A program made the position numbers and the translations under genes. 5,747 bases of DNA from Chloroflexota bacterium (GTDB lineage Bacteria; Chloroflexota; Dehalococcoidia; Lucifugimonadales; Lucifugimonadaceae). The stretch is taken from NCBI GenBank assembly GCA_016210435.1, contig JACQUF010000084.1, positions 1 to 5,747 on the forward strand, written 5' to 3'. The notes under the pieces are model-generated. The model made no database searches, was not told the DNA's origin, and was given only the letters and a program-made list of their open reading frames with translations. Below are positions 1-4,966 of the stretch, in pieces (the first letter of the stretch is position 1; every line of letters starts with the position of its first letter).

Positions 1-1004
1 AGGGCCAGTCTTCGAACGATGTGATCCCGAGCGCTATCCACCTGGCGGCCGCGGTGGCGATAAGGGCGGAATTGCTTCCCGCTATGAAGCAGCTGGAAGA
101 CACGCTTCGGCAAAAGGCAAAGGAGTTCTGGCCGGTAGTCAAGACCGGCCGGACGCATCTCCAAGACGCCACGCCGATCAGGCTCGGGCAGGAGTTCCTG
201 GGCTACGCGGGGCAGATCGAATTCGGGAGGAAACGGGTCGAGCACGCGCTCGACGAGCTCAGGGTGCTGGCGCTCGGCGGGACTGCGGTCGGCACGGGCG
301 TGGGCATGCACCCGGAATTCGCAAAACGCGTGATCGCGAAGCTGAACGAGTGGACCGGCCTCGGCCTGAGCGAATCGAGCAATCACTTCCAGGCGCAGAG
401 CACGATCGACGCGCTGGTCGAGGCCAGCGGGTCTCTCAGGACTGTGGCGGTGAGCCTGTTGAAAATCGCGAACGACATCCGTTGGCTCGGTTCGGGCCCG
501 CGCGCAGGCATTGGCGAGATCAGCCTGCCCGAGGTGCAGCCGGGAAGCTCGATCATGCCTGGCAAGGTCAATCCGGTAATCGCCGAGTCCGTCACTATGG
601 TGTCCGCCCAGGTGATAGGCAATGACGTTACGGTCACGATCGCAGGGCAGTCGGGGAACTTCGAGCTCAACGTGATGATGCCAGTCGCCGCGTACAACCT
701 GCTCCAGTCAATCGATCTCATGGCAGCTTCATGCCGCAACTTCTCCGAGCAATGTGTTGCCGGAATCAAGGCCACGAAGCAGGGTCCTTCGATGGTTGAA
801 AAAGGCCTCGCGATCTGCACAGCCCTGGCGCCGATCATCGGGTACGATGCCGCAGCCGCGATCGCCAAGCAGGCGGCGGCGACTGGTGAGACGGTCAAAG
901 AGGTCGCTCTGCGGGAGACGAAACTCTCTGCCGCAGAGCTGGACAGGATCCTGGACCCGGCGAAGATGACAGGACCCGGGGCCCGCATCCAGGCCGGCGG
1001 TTAA
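1..1004 (+). CDS. fumC: Class II fumarate hydratase (fumarase C type), 5'-truncated by the window edge
   Basis: Seen: the frame is open from base 3 and reads GQSSNDVIPSAIHLAA, a conserved internal block of the fumarase/aspartase superfamily, so the true start lies upstream and about 333 residues are present. Next come the THLQDATP block with its catalytic-region histidine (codon 156-158), ALGGTAVGTG, and the family signature GSSIMPGKVNP (bases 543-575), whose serine lies in the mobile catalytic loop. GNFELNV and the small C-terminal domain (IGYD ... DPAKMTGPG) follow. Known: these tetrameric cytosolic enzymes interconvert fumarate and L-malate in the TCA cycle. The G in MPGKVNP and the GNFELNV block favour fumarase; aspartases usually read MPAKVNP. 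The wording NHFQAQS and NPVIAESVTMV differs from E. coli FumC and resembles fumarases of other bacterial clades. It heads a same-strand run with a carboxylate-type transporter. An alternative is a related lyase acting on a substituted fumarate or succinate. Confidence 0.9.
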   Translation, partial: GQSSNDVIPSAIHLAAAVAIRAELLPAMKQLEDTLRQKAKEFWPVVKTGRTHLQDATPIRLGQEFLGYAGQIEFGRKRVEHALDELRVLALGGTAVGTGVGMHPEFAKRVIAKLNEWTGLGLSESSNHFQAQSTIDALVEASGSLRTVAVSLLKIANDIRWLGSGPRAGIGEISLPEVQPGSSIMPGKVNPVIAESVTMVSAQVIGNDVTVTIAGQSGNFELNVMMPVAAYNLLQSIDLMAASCRNFSEQCVAGIKATKQGPSMVEKGLAICTALAPIIGYDAAAAIAKQAAATGETVKEVALRETKLSAAELDRILDPAKMTGPGARIQAGG

Positions 1005-1007
1005 GAG

Positions 1008-1013
1008 AAGGAG
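1008..1013 (+). promoter_or_regulatory. Ribosome binding site AAGGAG after the fumarase stop
   Basis: AAGGAG begins 4 bases after the fumarase stop codon. It sits 6 nt before ATG 1020, which is ideal spacing, and directly abuts ATG 1014. Both ATGs open a short frame that closes at 1130; neither is in frame with the transporter. It is therefore a strong site whose obvious product is not the downstream transporter. Confidence 0.6.
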
Positions 1014-1019
1014 ATGCAG

Positions 1020-1130
1020 ATGTCCGTTGAAACCCCCTCCGCCGGAAGGAATCCTCAGATCATCTCCCACCCGCTTCTACCCGTCTTCCAGGGTCGGGGC
1101 TTATTCCTCAGGCTGGTCCGAGGTGGATGA
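1020..1130 (+). CDS. Possible 36-residue leader peptide or displaced start of the MFS gene
   Basis: Seen: the ATG lies 6 nt after AAGGAG and opens 36 codons (begins MSVETPSAGRNPQ, ends LFLRLVRGG) that stop at TGA 1128-1130. I do not recognise the product. It has no transmembrane segment or known motif. Its last codons overlap the likely GTG start of the transporter (1123) in another frame, in the compact string GTGGATGA, which is typical of translational coupling. Three readings are possible: a leader peptide whose translation delivers ribosomes to the transporter start, the natural N-terminus of the transporter separated by an indel (real or a sequencing error), or chance. GC at third positions does not separate the two frames. 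The start signal is strong but the coding evidence is weak. Confidence 0.3.
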   Translation: MSVETPSAGRNPQIISHPLLPVFQGRGLFLRLVRGG

Positions 1131-2499
1131 CGCCGAAACGGGCGGCCCGGCTGCGACGGCAATACCCCAAACGGCCGCCACCGACGCCCAGGCAGCGCAG
1201 GCTGCGAAGACAGGCGTCGCAAGGCGTCCAGCGAAGGTCTTTTACGGCTGGTGGATCGTAACCGCCTCGGCCCTGACGAACGGGCTCGGGGGCAGCATCC
1301 AGTGGCAGGGCTTCACCGTCTTCTTCCTTCCGGTCGCCCGGACTCTCGGCCTGAGCCACGCGGCAACCTCGGTCCCGTTTGCGCTCGCCCGGGCGGAAAA
1401 CGGCGTTCTCGGACCTTTGACGGGCTGGCTCATCGACCGCGTCGGCGTTCGGCCCCTGATGCTCATCGGGACCGTCATCGTTGGAATCGGCTACATCGGC
1501 CTTTCGAGGACCAACTCCTATCTCTCGTTTTTGCTTGTATACCTGTTCGTCATTTCGGTAGGCGCGTCGACCGCGTTCATGCAGGCGTCGACGACGGCGA
1601 TCAATCACTGGTTCATCCGGCGGCGCGGGCTCGCGATGTCGATCAACAGCGCGGCGTTCCGGCTGGGCGGGGCGATCATGATCCCCCTCCTCGCCTACCT
1701 CGTGCTGAAGATCGGCTGGCAAACGACGTCCTTCTGGGTCGGGATCCTGATGATCGTTGTCGTAGCGCCGCTCGCCCTGCTGTTTCGCCAGACGCCGGAA
1801 AGCATGGGCTTGAAGCCGGATGGCGATTCCAGGCCATTGCCAAGGGCCGCCGCCGGCATCAGTGGGAAATCGGGACGCCTGCACGGGGTCGAGGCAACCA
1901 CCGAGGACTGGGGCATAAAAGAGGCGCTGCGCACCCCTGCTTACTGGACCCTGGCAGCGGGAACGACACTGCGGATCGCCGTCCACGGGGCGGTGGGGGT
2001 CCACATGGTCCCGATGCTGGTGTCCCGTGGCGTGACTGAGCAGACGGCCGCACTCATGGTCGGCGCGCTCGCGGGCGTCAGCGTGCCCCTCATCCTCGCC
2101 TTCGGTTGGCTGGGCGACCACGTGGGGCGATCGAAGCTGTTGACGATCGGCTACTCGATGTCTGGCCTGAGCCTGTTGCTGCTTGCGCTTGTGAGCGGCA
2201 CGTGGCCGCTCATGGCCGCGCTCCTGCTCTTCGCCGGGTCAGAGGCTGGCGCGGCCTTGAACTGGGCGCTGGTCGGCGACATGTTCGGCCGCCGCAACTT
2301 CGCCACCCTTCGGGGCATGCTGGCGCCGGTATACAACGCGTCGCTCGTGGTTACGCCGATCGCCGCTGGTTTCGTCTTCGACTCGCTCGGTACTTACGGC
2401 CCGGCGTTGCTTGCCGGTGGCGCGCTCATGTTCGCCGCCGCCGCGGTGTTCTTCGTCCTCAAGGCGCCAAAGCGTCCCGATTCGATCGGGATGTCCTGA
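1123..2499 (+). CDS. MFS transporter, oxalate/formate antiporter or monocarboxylate-like (12 TM)
   Basis: Known role: inner-membrane secondary transporter of the major facilitator superfamily. It probably moves a small carboxylate, but the substrate cannot be read from sequence. Seen: from GTG 1123 the product has 458 residues. An Ala/Thr/Gln-rich cytoplasmic tail (about 1-38) leads into VFYGWWIV (39-46) and TM1. Twelve hydrophobic segments follow in two sets of six. MFS motif A appears twice: GWLIDRVGVRP (101-111, loop 2-3) and GWLGDHVGRSK (328-338, loop 8-9). A hydrophilic central loop carries PESMGLKPDGD, a block typical of this transporter group. Start choice: GTG 1123 is the only usable in-frame start between TTG 1027 and the first helix; its SD is weak (AGG at 1110-1112) and it overlaps the stop of a 36-codon ORF, suggesting coupling. 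TTG 1027 would add 32 residues of non-family sequence. Position after a fumarase suggests C4-dicarboxylate or related traffic, which is inference. Confidence 0.85.
   Translation: MDDAETGGPAATAIPQTAATDAQAAQAAKTGVARRPAKVFYGWWIVTASALTNGLGGSIQWQGFTVFFLPVARTLGLSHAATSVPFALARAENGVLGPLTGWLIDRVGVRPLMLIGTVIVGIGYIGLSRTNSYLSFLLVYLFVISVGASTAFMQASTTAINHWFIRRRGLAMSINSAAFRLGGAIMIPLLAYLVLKIGWQTTSFWVGILMIVVVAPLALLFRQTPESMGLKPDGDSRPLPRAAAGISGKSGRLHGVEATTEDWGIKEALRTPAYWTLAAGTTLRIAVHGAVGVHMVPMLVSRGVTEQTAALMVGALAGVSVPLILAFGWLGDHVGRSKLLTIGYSMSGLSLLLLALVSGTWPLMAALLLFAGSEAGAALNWALVGDMFGRRNFATLRGMLAPVYNASLVVTPIAAGFVFDSLGTYGPALLAGGALMFAAAAVFFVLKAPKRPDSIGMS
2475..2491 (+). other. Perfect 7-bp inverted repeat at the 3' end of the MFS gene
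   Basis: TCCCGAT (2475-2481) and ATCGGGA (2485-2491) pair perfectly around a 3-base loop, inside the last coding codons of the transporter. No T tract follows, so it is not a standard intrinsic terminator. It may be an mRNA-stabilising or pausing hairpin, or a chance product of the codons. Confidence 0.35.
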
Positions 2500-2607
2500 G
2501 GAGGCATCGACGAAGGACCTTCCTCAGCGGCTCGGCGTCCTGATGAGGGTACCGACGAAGCACCTTTGGCGTCCGGCCGTCGGCGCCCGTCCCGATAAGG
2601 AACGACG
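2494..2607 (+). repeat. Degenerate tandem repeat, about 44-52 bp period, three decaying copies
   Basis: The block TCCTGAgGAGG...CGACGAAGgACCTT (2494-2521) recurs as TCCTGAtGAGG...CGACGAAGcACCTT (2538-2566) at a 44-base offset. Only a few substitutions and one 1-base gap separate the two. Both copies run on into a similar GGC-TCGGCG tail. A weaker third copy, TCCCGATAAGG..ACGACG, starts at 2590, 52 bases later. The first copy contains the transporter's stop codon (TGA 2497-2499), so the array may have grown by duplication of the gene's end into the spacer. No product is evident in the array. Bases 2608-2679 show nothing recognisable. Confidence 0.55.
2496..2527 (+). other. Hairpin spanning the MFS stop codon
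   Basis: CTGAGGA (2496-2502) is perfectly complementary to TCCTCAG (2521-2527). A G-U and a G-C pair extend the stem to 9 bp around a 14-base loop. The stop codon lies inside the 5' arm. No T run follows, so read-through into ridA is expected. It could modulate the mRNA between the transporter and ridA, but this is unproven. Confidence 0.35.
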
Positions 2608-2679
2608 GTATCTCCTGCAGGCCGAGTGAACGGGCATGCGATCGGAGATGACGAGCAGAGGATTTGGGTTCAAACAGAA

Positions 2680-2685
2680 GGGGAG
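2680..2685 (+). promoter_or_regulatory. Ribosome binding site that sets the ridA start at TTG 2691
   Basis: GGGGAG (2680-2685, within AAGGGGAG) lies 5 nt before TTG 2691. The earlier in-frame TTG at 2664 has its only purine run (AGAGGA 2657-2662) one base away, which is too close. No ATG or GTG fits the family N-terminus, so TTG 2691 is the best start. Confidence 0.65.
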
Positions 2686-2690
2686 TCGAG

Positions 2691-3152
2691 TTGGGCGCCG
2701 AACAGAAAATCAAAGAACTCGGCATCGACCTGTCGAATAAGCCGAGGCCGGTAGCGAACTACGTGCCCGCCGTGCGCGTCGGAAACCTGGTTTTCCTGTC
2801 CGGCCACGGACCCCTGAAACCGGACCGCACGCTGGTAAGCGGGATCGTCGGCAGGGACATGGACGAGCGGCAGGCATACCATGCTGCCCGCCTGGTCGGG
2901 ATCGCAGCCCTCGCCTCCCTCAGGAACGAAATCGGTAATCTCGACAAGGTCAGGCGGATCGTCAAGGTCCTGGGCATGGTCAACGCCGTGCCCGAGTTCA
3001 AGAACCATCCGGAGGTGATCAACGGCTTTTCGGACCTGATGACCGAAGTGTTTGGTGACAAGGGGAAGCATGCCCGGTCCGCGGTCGGGATGGGCAGCCT
3101 GCCCCGCTCGATCCCCGTCGAGGTCGAAATGGTCGTAGAAGTCGAGGACTGA
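2691..3152 (+). CDS. RidA family protein (YjgF/YER057c/UK114), long form, TTG start
   Basis: Known role: Rid proteins are small cytosolic trimers with ligand sites at subunit interfaces. Active members hydrolyse reactive enamine/imine intermediates such as 2-aminoacrylate to keto acids and ammonia. Seen: from TTG 2691 there are 153 residues, longer than the about 130 of classic RidA but usual for the subgroup with PVANYVPAVRVGNLVFLSGHGP near the N-terminus (about 20-41). The middle contains AYHAARLVGIAALASL and KVRRIVKVLGMVNAVPEF. The C-terminal block HARSAVGMGSLPRSIPVEVE includes R129, which aligns with the arginine (R105 in RidA) needed for deaminase activity, so activity is plausible. It lies about 190 bases after the transporter and 10 bases before the VOC gene, on the same strand. 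Such long-form members often sit in catabolic clusters; the true substrate is unknown. Confidence 0.88.
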   Translation: MGAEQKIKELGIDLSNKPRPVANYVPAVRVGNLVFLSGHGPLKPDRTLVSGIVGRDMDERQAYHAARLVGIAALASLRNEIGNLDKVRRIVKVLGMVNAVPEFKNHPEVINGFSDLMTEVFGDKGKHARSAVGMGSLPRSIPVEVEMVVEVED

Positions 3153-3162
3153 GGAGCGATAC

Positions 3163-3582
3163 GTGGCTGGCGAAATTCATGTTCTGCGCGTGAACCATGT
3201 GGCAGTCCCGATAACCGATCGCAAGAAGTCGCTAGCGTTCTGGCGCGACGTCGTCGGCCTCAAGGTCATCCCTTCGATGGTGGACGCAAAGAACATCGTC
3301 TGGACCGCGGTCGGCGACGGCACGATGGTCCACCTGATCGAACCTCGCGACGGCCGGGCCGCGGGTTATCACACGGCATTCGAAGTATCCAATTTCGACG
3401 CAACCCTTCAGCGGTTCCGCGACCTGGGAGTCGAGATCGAAGGCCCAGGCGAGCGTCACGATGGCCAGCGCTACATGTTCGTCCGTGACCCGGATGGCAA
3501 CCGTATCGAGTTCGTCACGAGTTCCAACATCAAGCCTTCCAGGCGGGTCGCAGACGACATGGGCTACACCCGCGAGCCTTAG
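3163..3582 (+). CDS. VOC family protein (glyoxalase/bleomycin resistance/dioxygenase fold)
   Basis: Seen: GTG 3163 follows GAGGAG (3151-3156) by 6 nt and the ridA stop by 10 nt, so the two genes are co-transcribed and probably translationally linked. The product has 139 residues in one vicinal-oxygen-chelate domain with two beta-alpha-beta-beta-beta halves. The first half starts VNHVAVPITD (H12), the middle contains MVHLIEPRDG (H57), H70 starts the second half, and the end carries the typical FVRDPDGNRIEF (E116). H12, H70 and E116, with H57 as a candidate, would form a metal site; which ones bind metal is inferred. Known: this fold covers glyoxalase I, methylmalonyl-CoA epimerase, extradiol dioxygenases and fosfomycin/bleomycin resistance proteins, usually as dimers. 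Nothing here selects among them. Its operon position with RidA, an MFS carrier and a lyase suggests a metabolic role rather than resistance. Confidence 0.82.
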   Translation: MAGEIHVLRVNHVAVPITDRKKSLAFWRDVVGLKVIPSMVDAKNIVWTAVGDGTMVHLIEPRDGRAAGYHTAFEVSNFDATLQRFRDLGVEIEGPGERHDGQRYMFVRDPDGNRIEFVTSSNIKPSRRVADDMGYTREP

Positions 3583-3627
3583 CTCGCCGTCGTTGCTTAA
3601 ATATCGGTCATAGCCCTTCAGATTCCC

Positions 3628-3653
3628 CCGTCCGCGATCGGGACGCGGACCGG
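3628..3653 (+). terminator. Candidate terminator hairpin downstream of the VOC gene (no T tract)
   Basis: GTCCGCG (3630-3636) pairs perfectly with CGCGGAC (3644-3650) around the loop ATCGGGA. Beyond one C-C mismatch, CC (3627-3628) can pair with GG (3652-3653). It starts 45 bases after the VOC stop and is the strongest stem in the gap. The following bases are not T-rich, so intrinsic termination would be inefficient unless Rho or other factors assist. Confidence 0.4.
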
Positions 3654-3728
3654 CAGTTACCGTGCGGACACCGTCGTTACCCTCGTTGTGACGCGGGCGC
3701 GCTAAGGTCGAAGAGAGGGCACCAGCAA

Positions 3729-3739
3729 GGGAGGTGATC
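3729..3739 (+). promoter_or_regulatory. Near-perfect Shine-Dalgarno sequence ahead of ATG 3742
   Basis: GGGAGGTGATC contains GGAGGTGATC, ten bases matching the general bacterial complement of the 16S rRNA 3' end. The GGAGG core is 7 nt from ATG 3742. It is the strongest ribosome site in the window and stands before an unassigned frame. Confidence 0.55.
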
Positions 3740-3741
3740 TC

Positions 3742-4137
3742 ATGCTTCGACGCATGTTCTGGCGTCATCCTGGTCGAAGGGGATACGAGCGCGAGGAAAC
3801 GCGTACCGAGGCACCGCACCGGGAGCGCACCTATCCCTACCCTGAAGCACCCACCCGAGAACGCGTCTCGGAACGCGAGACGAGGGAGAGGTATAACCTA
3901 CAACCCGCAACCTATCGCGTGCGCGCTTGCTTGCCCAGGCAATCGAAGAACTGCTTCATGAGACTCTTCGAAGTCTGCCCGATCAACCGCTGCCCTACCC
4001 TCGCGAGCACACCACCGACTTCACCGTCGCCAGATACTGTAACGGTCGTGGTCTCATTGCCTGAGTCGTCCAGGTTCACGCTGGCATCGCCTTTGATGAA
4101 CCCGCCCGGACCCTCGCCCTCGATCTTCAGGCGATAG
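3742..4137 (+). CDS. Unassigned R/E-rich small protein, 3' half antisense to coxG
   Basis: Not recognised. Seen: the ATG sits 7 nt after a near-perfect GGAGG core and opens 131 codons. The first 57 residues lie in otherwise empty DNA. They are very rich in Arg and Glu (at least 14 Arg in the first 50; starts MLRRMFWRHPGRRGYERE, later RERVSERETRERY) and look disordered. From codon 58 on, the frame is antisense to coxG, and that part is probably just the complement of real coding sequence. One possibility is a short real gene whose end has been altered: a one-base shift near 3890 would reach TAA 3894-3896, just before the coxG stop. Others are a genuine antisense overlap or chance. Third-position GC appears lower than in neighbouring genes, which argues against a well-established gene. 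Confidence 0.3.
   Translation: MLRRMFWRHPGRRGYEREETRTEAPHRERTYPYPEAPTRERVSERETRERYNLQPATYRVRACLPRQSKNCFMRLFEVCPINRCPTLASTPPTSPSPDTVTVVVSLPESSRFTLASPLMNPPGPSPSIFRR
3864..3882 (-). terminator. Candidate hairpin downstream of coxG
   Basis: CGTCTCG (3864-3870) and CGAGACG (3876-3882) form a perfect 7-bp stem with a 5-base loop. On the minus strand it begins about 30 bases after the coxG stop. No T tract follows it on that strand. The loop shares the GAACGCG word with bases 3859-3865. It may be a weak or factor-dependent terminator, or structure within the unassigned ORF. Confidence 0.3.
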
Positions 4138-4355
4138 GACTTCGGCCGCTTCTGGTCCGTGATGCGCACGCTTCCTGAATAGGTTCCCCGGATCATCCCG
4201 ATGCCGACCGACAACTCCGCTTGGTAGGCGTTCTTTCCTTCGGCGGTGAGGCTCTTGCACCCGGGAATGCAGCTGGCGAGGACATCGGGGTCGTTCAGCA
4301 TGTCCCATACCGTCTCGATGCCGGCCTTGAGTTCGTAGGTCCCCTCGATTTTCAT
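3912..4355 (-). CDS. coxG: CoxG-like SRPBCC protein (carbon monoxide dehydrogenase subunit G family), short form
   Basis: Seen: 147 residues starting MKIEGTYELKAGIETVWDML, with LNDPDVLASCIPGCKSL and the GMIRGTYSGSVRI strand typical of the CoxG family. YRLKIEGEGPGGFIKGDASVNL, VSGDGEVGG, LARVGQRLIG and a C-terminal helix (TSKSLMKQFFDCLG) follow; the whole is an SRPBCC helix-grip fold with a ligand cavity. ATG 4355 is preceded by GAGGAG (complement of 4361-4366) at 5 nt. Known: Oligotropha CoxG helps attach CO dehydrogenase to the membrane and is longer, with a C-terminal extension. This protein ends straight after the domain and has no anchor, so attachment would need another partner. It is transcribed divergently from coxS, whereas coxG is often downstream and codirectional. 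The family call is firm; the exact role here is inferred. Confidence 0.85.
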   Translation of the reverse strand: MKIEGTYELKAGIETVWDMLNDPDVLASCIPGCKSLTAEGKNAYQAELSVGIGMIRGTYSGSVRITDQKRPKSYRLKIEGEGPGGFIKGDASVNLDDSGNETTTVTVSGDGEVGGVLARVGQRLIGQTSKSLMKQFFDCLGKQARTR

Positions 4356-4363
4356 CGCGACTC

Positions 4364-4387
4364 CTCGACGCTCTGCGCCCTGTCGAG
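4364..4387. other. 6-bp dyad in the coxG leader
   Basis: CTCGAC (4364-4369) and GTCGAG (4382-4387) are inverted, with 12 bases between. On the coxG transcript one arm overlaps the edge of the ribosome site (4361-4366), so pairing could partly mask it. Six bases is short enough to be chance. Confidence 0.2.
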
Positions 4388-4416
4388 CCTTTGCAGCGCG
4401 GCACTCGCCCGCCTAC

Positions 4417-4445
4417 TTGCGCGCCACCTGAAACGGTTGCATAGT
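4417..4445 (+). promoter_or_regulatory. Candidate sigma-70-type promoter for coxS-coxL
   Basis: TTGCGC (4417-4422; 3/6 to TTGACA) and CATAGT (4440-4445; 4/6 to TATAAT) are separated by exactly 17 bases. Transcription would start near 4452, giving a leader of about 40 nt to ATG 4493. No equally good match was seen for coxG on the other strand. The elements are moderate, so the call rests on spacing and position. Confidence 0.4.
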
Positions 4446-4470
4446 GACACCGCTCGAAGCCGGTGTCCAC
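4444..4470. promoter_or_regulatory. Operator-like inverted repeat at the coxS transcription start
   Basis: GACACCG (4446-4452) and CGGTGTC (4461-4467) are perfect inverted copies around the 8-base centre CTCGAAGC. Allowing one bulged base, GTG (4444-4446) also pairs with CAC (4468-4470). The dyad begins at the -10 element and covers the expected start site, where a bound regulator would block initiation. As RNA it would fold into a hairpin 8-10 bases upstream of the coxS ribosome site. No regulator gene is in the window. Confidence 0.45.
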
Positions 4471-4492
4471 GTTATCTGGAGGGTGGCTCGTC

Positions 4493-4966
4493 ATGTCCCA
4501 CATGATCACAGTCAGGGTTAATGGTGTGGAGCAAACGGCCCACGTCGAAGACCGGCTCCTCCTGGTCAATTTCCTGCGCGACGTGCTGGACCTTACGGGC
4601 ACGCATGTCGGTTGCGACACCAGCAGCTGCGGCGCCTGTACGGTCCTCGTGAATGGCGACGCCGTCAAGTCATGCACCATGTTCGCGGTCCAGGCTGACG
4701 GCGCGGAGATCACGACGATAGAAGGCCTCGCCAAAAATGGCGAATACCACCCCGTCCAGCAGGCCTTCTGGGACAAGCACGGGCTCCAGTGCGGGTTCTG
4801 CACCCCTGGAATGATCATCAGCGCGGTCCAGCTTCTCAGGCGGAACCCCAAGCCTACGGAAGCCGAGATTCGAGCCGGGATAAGGGGCAACCTGTGCCGT
4901 TGCACCGGCTACCACAACATCGTTAAGGCCGTTCAGGCCGCTGCCGCCTCCGGGAGGAAGTCATGA
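4493..4966 (+). CDS. coxS: Cox-type molybdenum hydroxylase small subunit, two [2Fe-2S] clusters
   Basis: Known role: the iron-sulfur subunit of xanthine-oxidase-family hydroxylases passes electrons from the Mo cofactor in CoxL to FAD in CoxM. Seen: 157 residues. The N-terminal ferredoxin-like domain has C-x4-C-x2-C-x11-C (C41, C46, C49, C61) in [16 protein letters not shown]. The helical C-terminal domain has C-x2-C-x31-C-x-C (C100, C103, C135, C137), with [10 protein letters not shown] and GNLCRCTGY. All eight ligands are present and the length is normal. Start: GGAGGG (4478-4483) is 9 nt before ATG 4493, giving [11 protein letters not shown]. In-frame GTG 4463 lies within the upstream dyad and would precede the ribosome site; ATG 4502 is possible. 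The stop overlaps the coxL start (ATGA), so they are translationally coupled. Partner subunits could equally belong to an aldehyde, nicotinate-like or other hydroxylase; the CO label is by family only. Confidence 0.92.
   Translation: MSHMITVRVNGVEQTAHVEDRLLLVNFLRDVLDLTGTHVGCDTSSCGACTVLVNGDAVKSCTMFAVQADGAEITTIEGLAKNGEYHPVQQAFWDKHGLQCGFCTPGMIISAVQLLRRNPKPTEAEIRAGIRGNLCRCTGYHNIVKAVQAAAASGRKS
4953..4957 (+). promoter_or_regulatory. Ribosome binding site of coxL inside the coxS end
   Basis: GGAGG lies 5 nt before ATG 4963, whose A-T-G-A overlaps the coxS TGA (4964-4966). This fixes the coxL start; the next in-frame ATG, at 4969, is less well spaced. Confidence 0.6.

Larger units (their letters stand above)
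3583..3911. other. 329-bp gap between convergent VOC and coxG genes
   Basis: No recognisable gene lies here on either strand. The stretch contains a hairpin at 3628-3653, a 6-base direct repeat GTTACC (3656-3661 and 3676-3681), the very strong ribosome site at 3729-3739 with the unassigned ORF that starts at 3742, and a hairpin at 3864-3882. I found no convincing -35/-10 pair ahead of that ORF. No tRNA, IS end or repeat array is visible. Confidence 0.6.

Noticed and set aside
383..988. 201-codon minus-strand frame opposite the fumarase
   Set aside because: The fumarase signature blocks lie on the plus strand throughout; the antisense product is unrecognisable.
1251..2039. 262-codon plus-strand frame inside the MFS gene in another frame
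   Set aside because: It is R/P/D-rich with no membrane helices, a typical out-of-frame shadow of GC-rich coding DNA.
1108..2121. 337-codon open frame on the minus strand opposite the MFS gene
   Set aside because: It is low-complexity, charged (D/E/R/P-rich) and matches no family. The plus strand encodes a clear 12-helix transporter there; long antisense frames are expected in GC-rich DNA.
2543..2629. 28-codon ORF in the spacer between the transporter and ridA
   Set aside because: There is no ribosome site before ATG 2543, it lies within the tandem repeat, and the peptide matches nothing.
2664..2690. Upstream TTG start for ridA, adding 9 residues
   Set aside because: Its purine run is only one base away, while TTG 2691 has GGGGAG at 5 nt and gives a family-like N-terminus.
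3656..3681. GTTACC direct repeat, 20 bp apart, as a regulator site
   Set aside because: Only six bases repeat, with no promoter nearby; this is easily chance.
4463..4492. Upstream GTG start for coxS, adding 10 residues
   Set aside because: The GTG precedes the good ribosome site GGAGGG 4478-4483 and lies in the dyad; the family N-terminus fits ATG 4493.
4356..4492. Molybdenum-cofactor riboswitch upstream of coxS
   Set aside because: The likely leader is only about 40 nt, far too short for that class, and its multi-stem architecture is not visible.
4054..4905. 283-codon minus-strand frame covering the coxG start and most of coxS
   Set aside because: It runs across two firmly identified genes in opposite orientations and across their promoter region. 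It has no recognisable domain.
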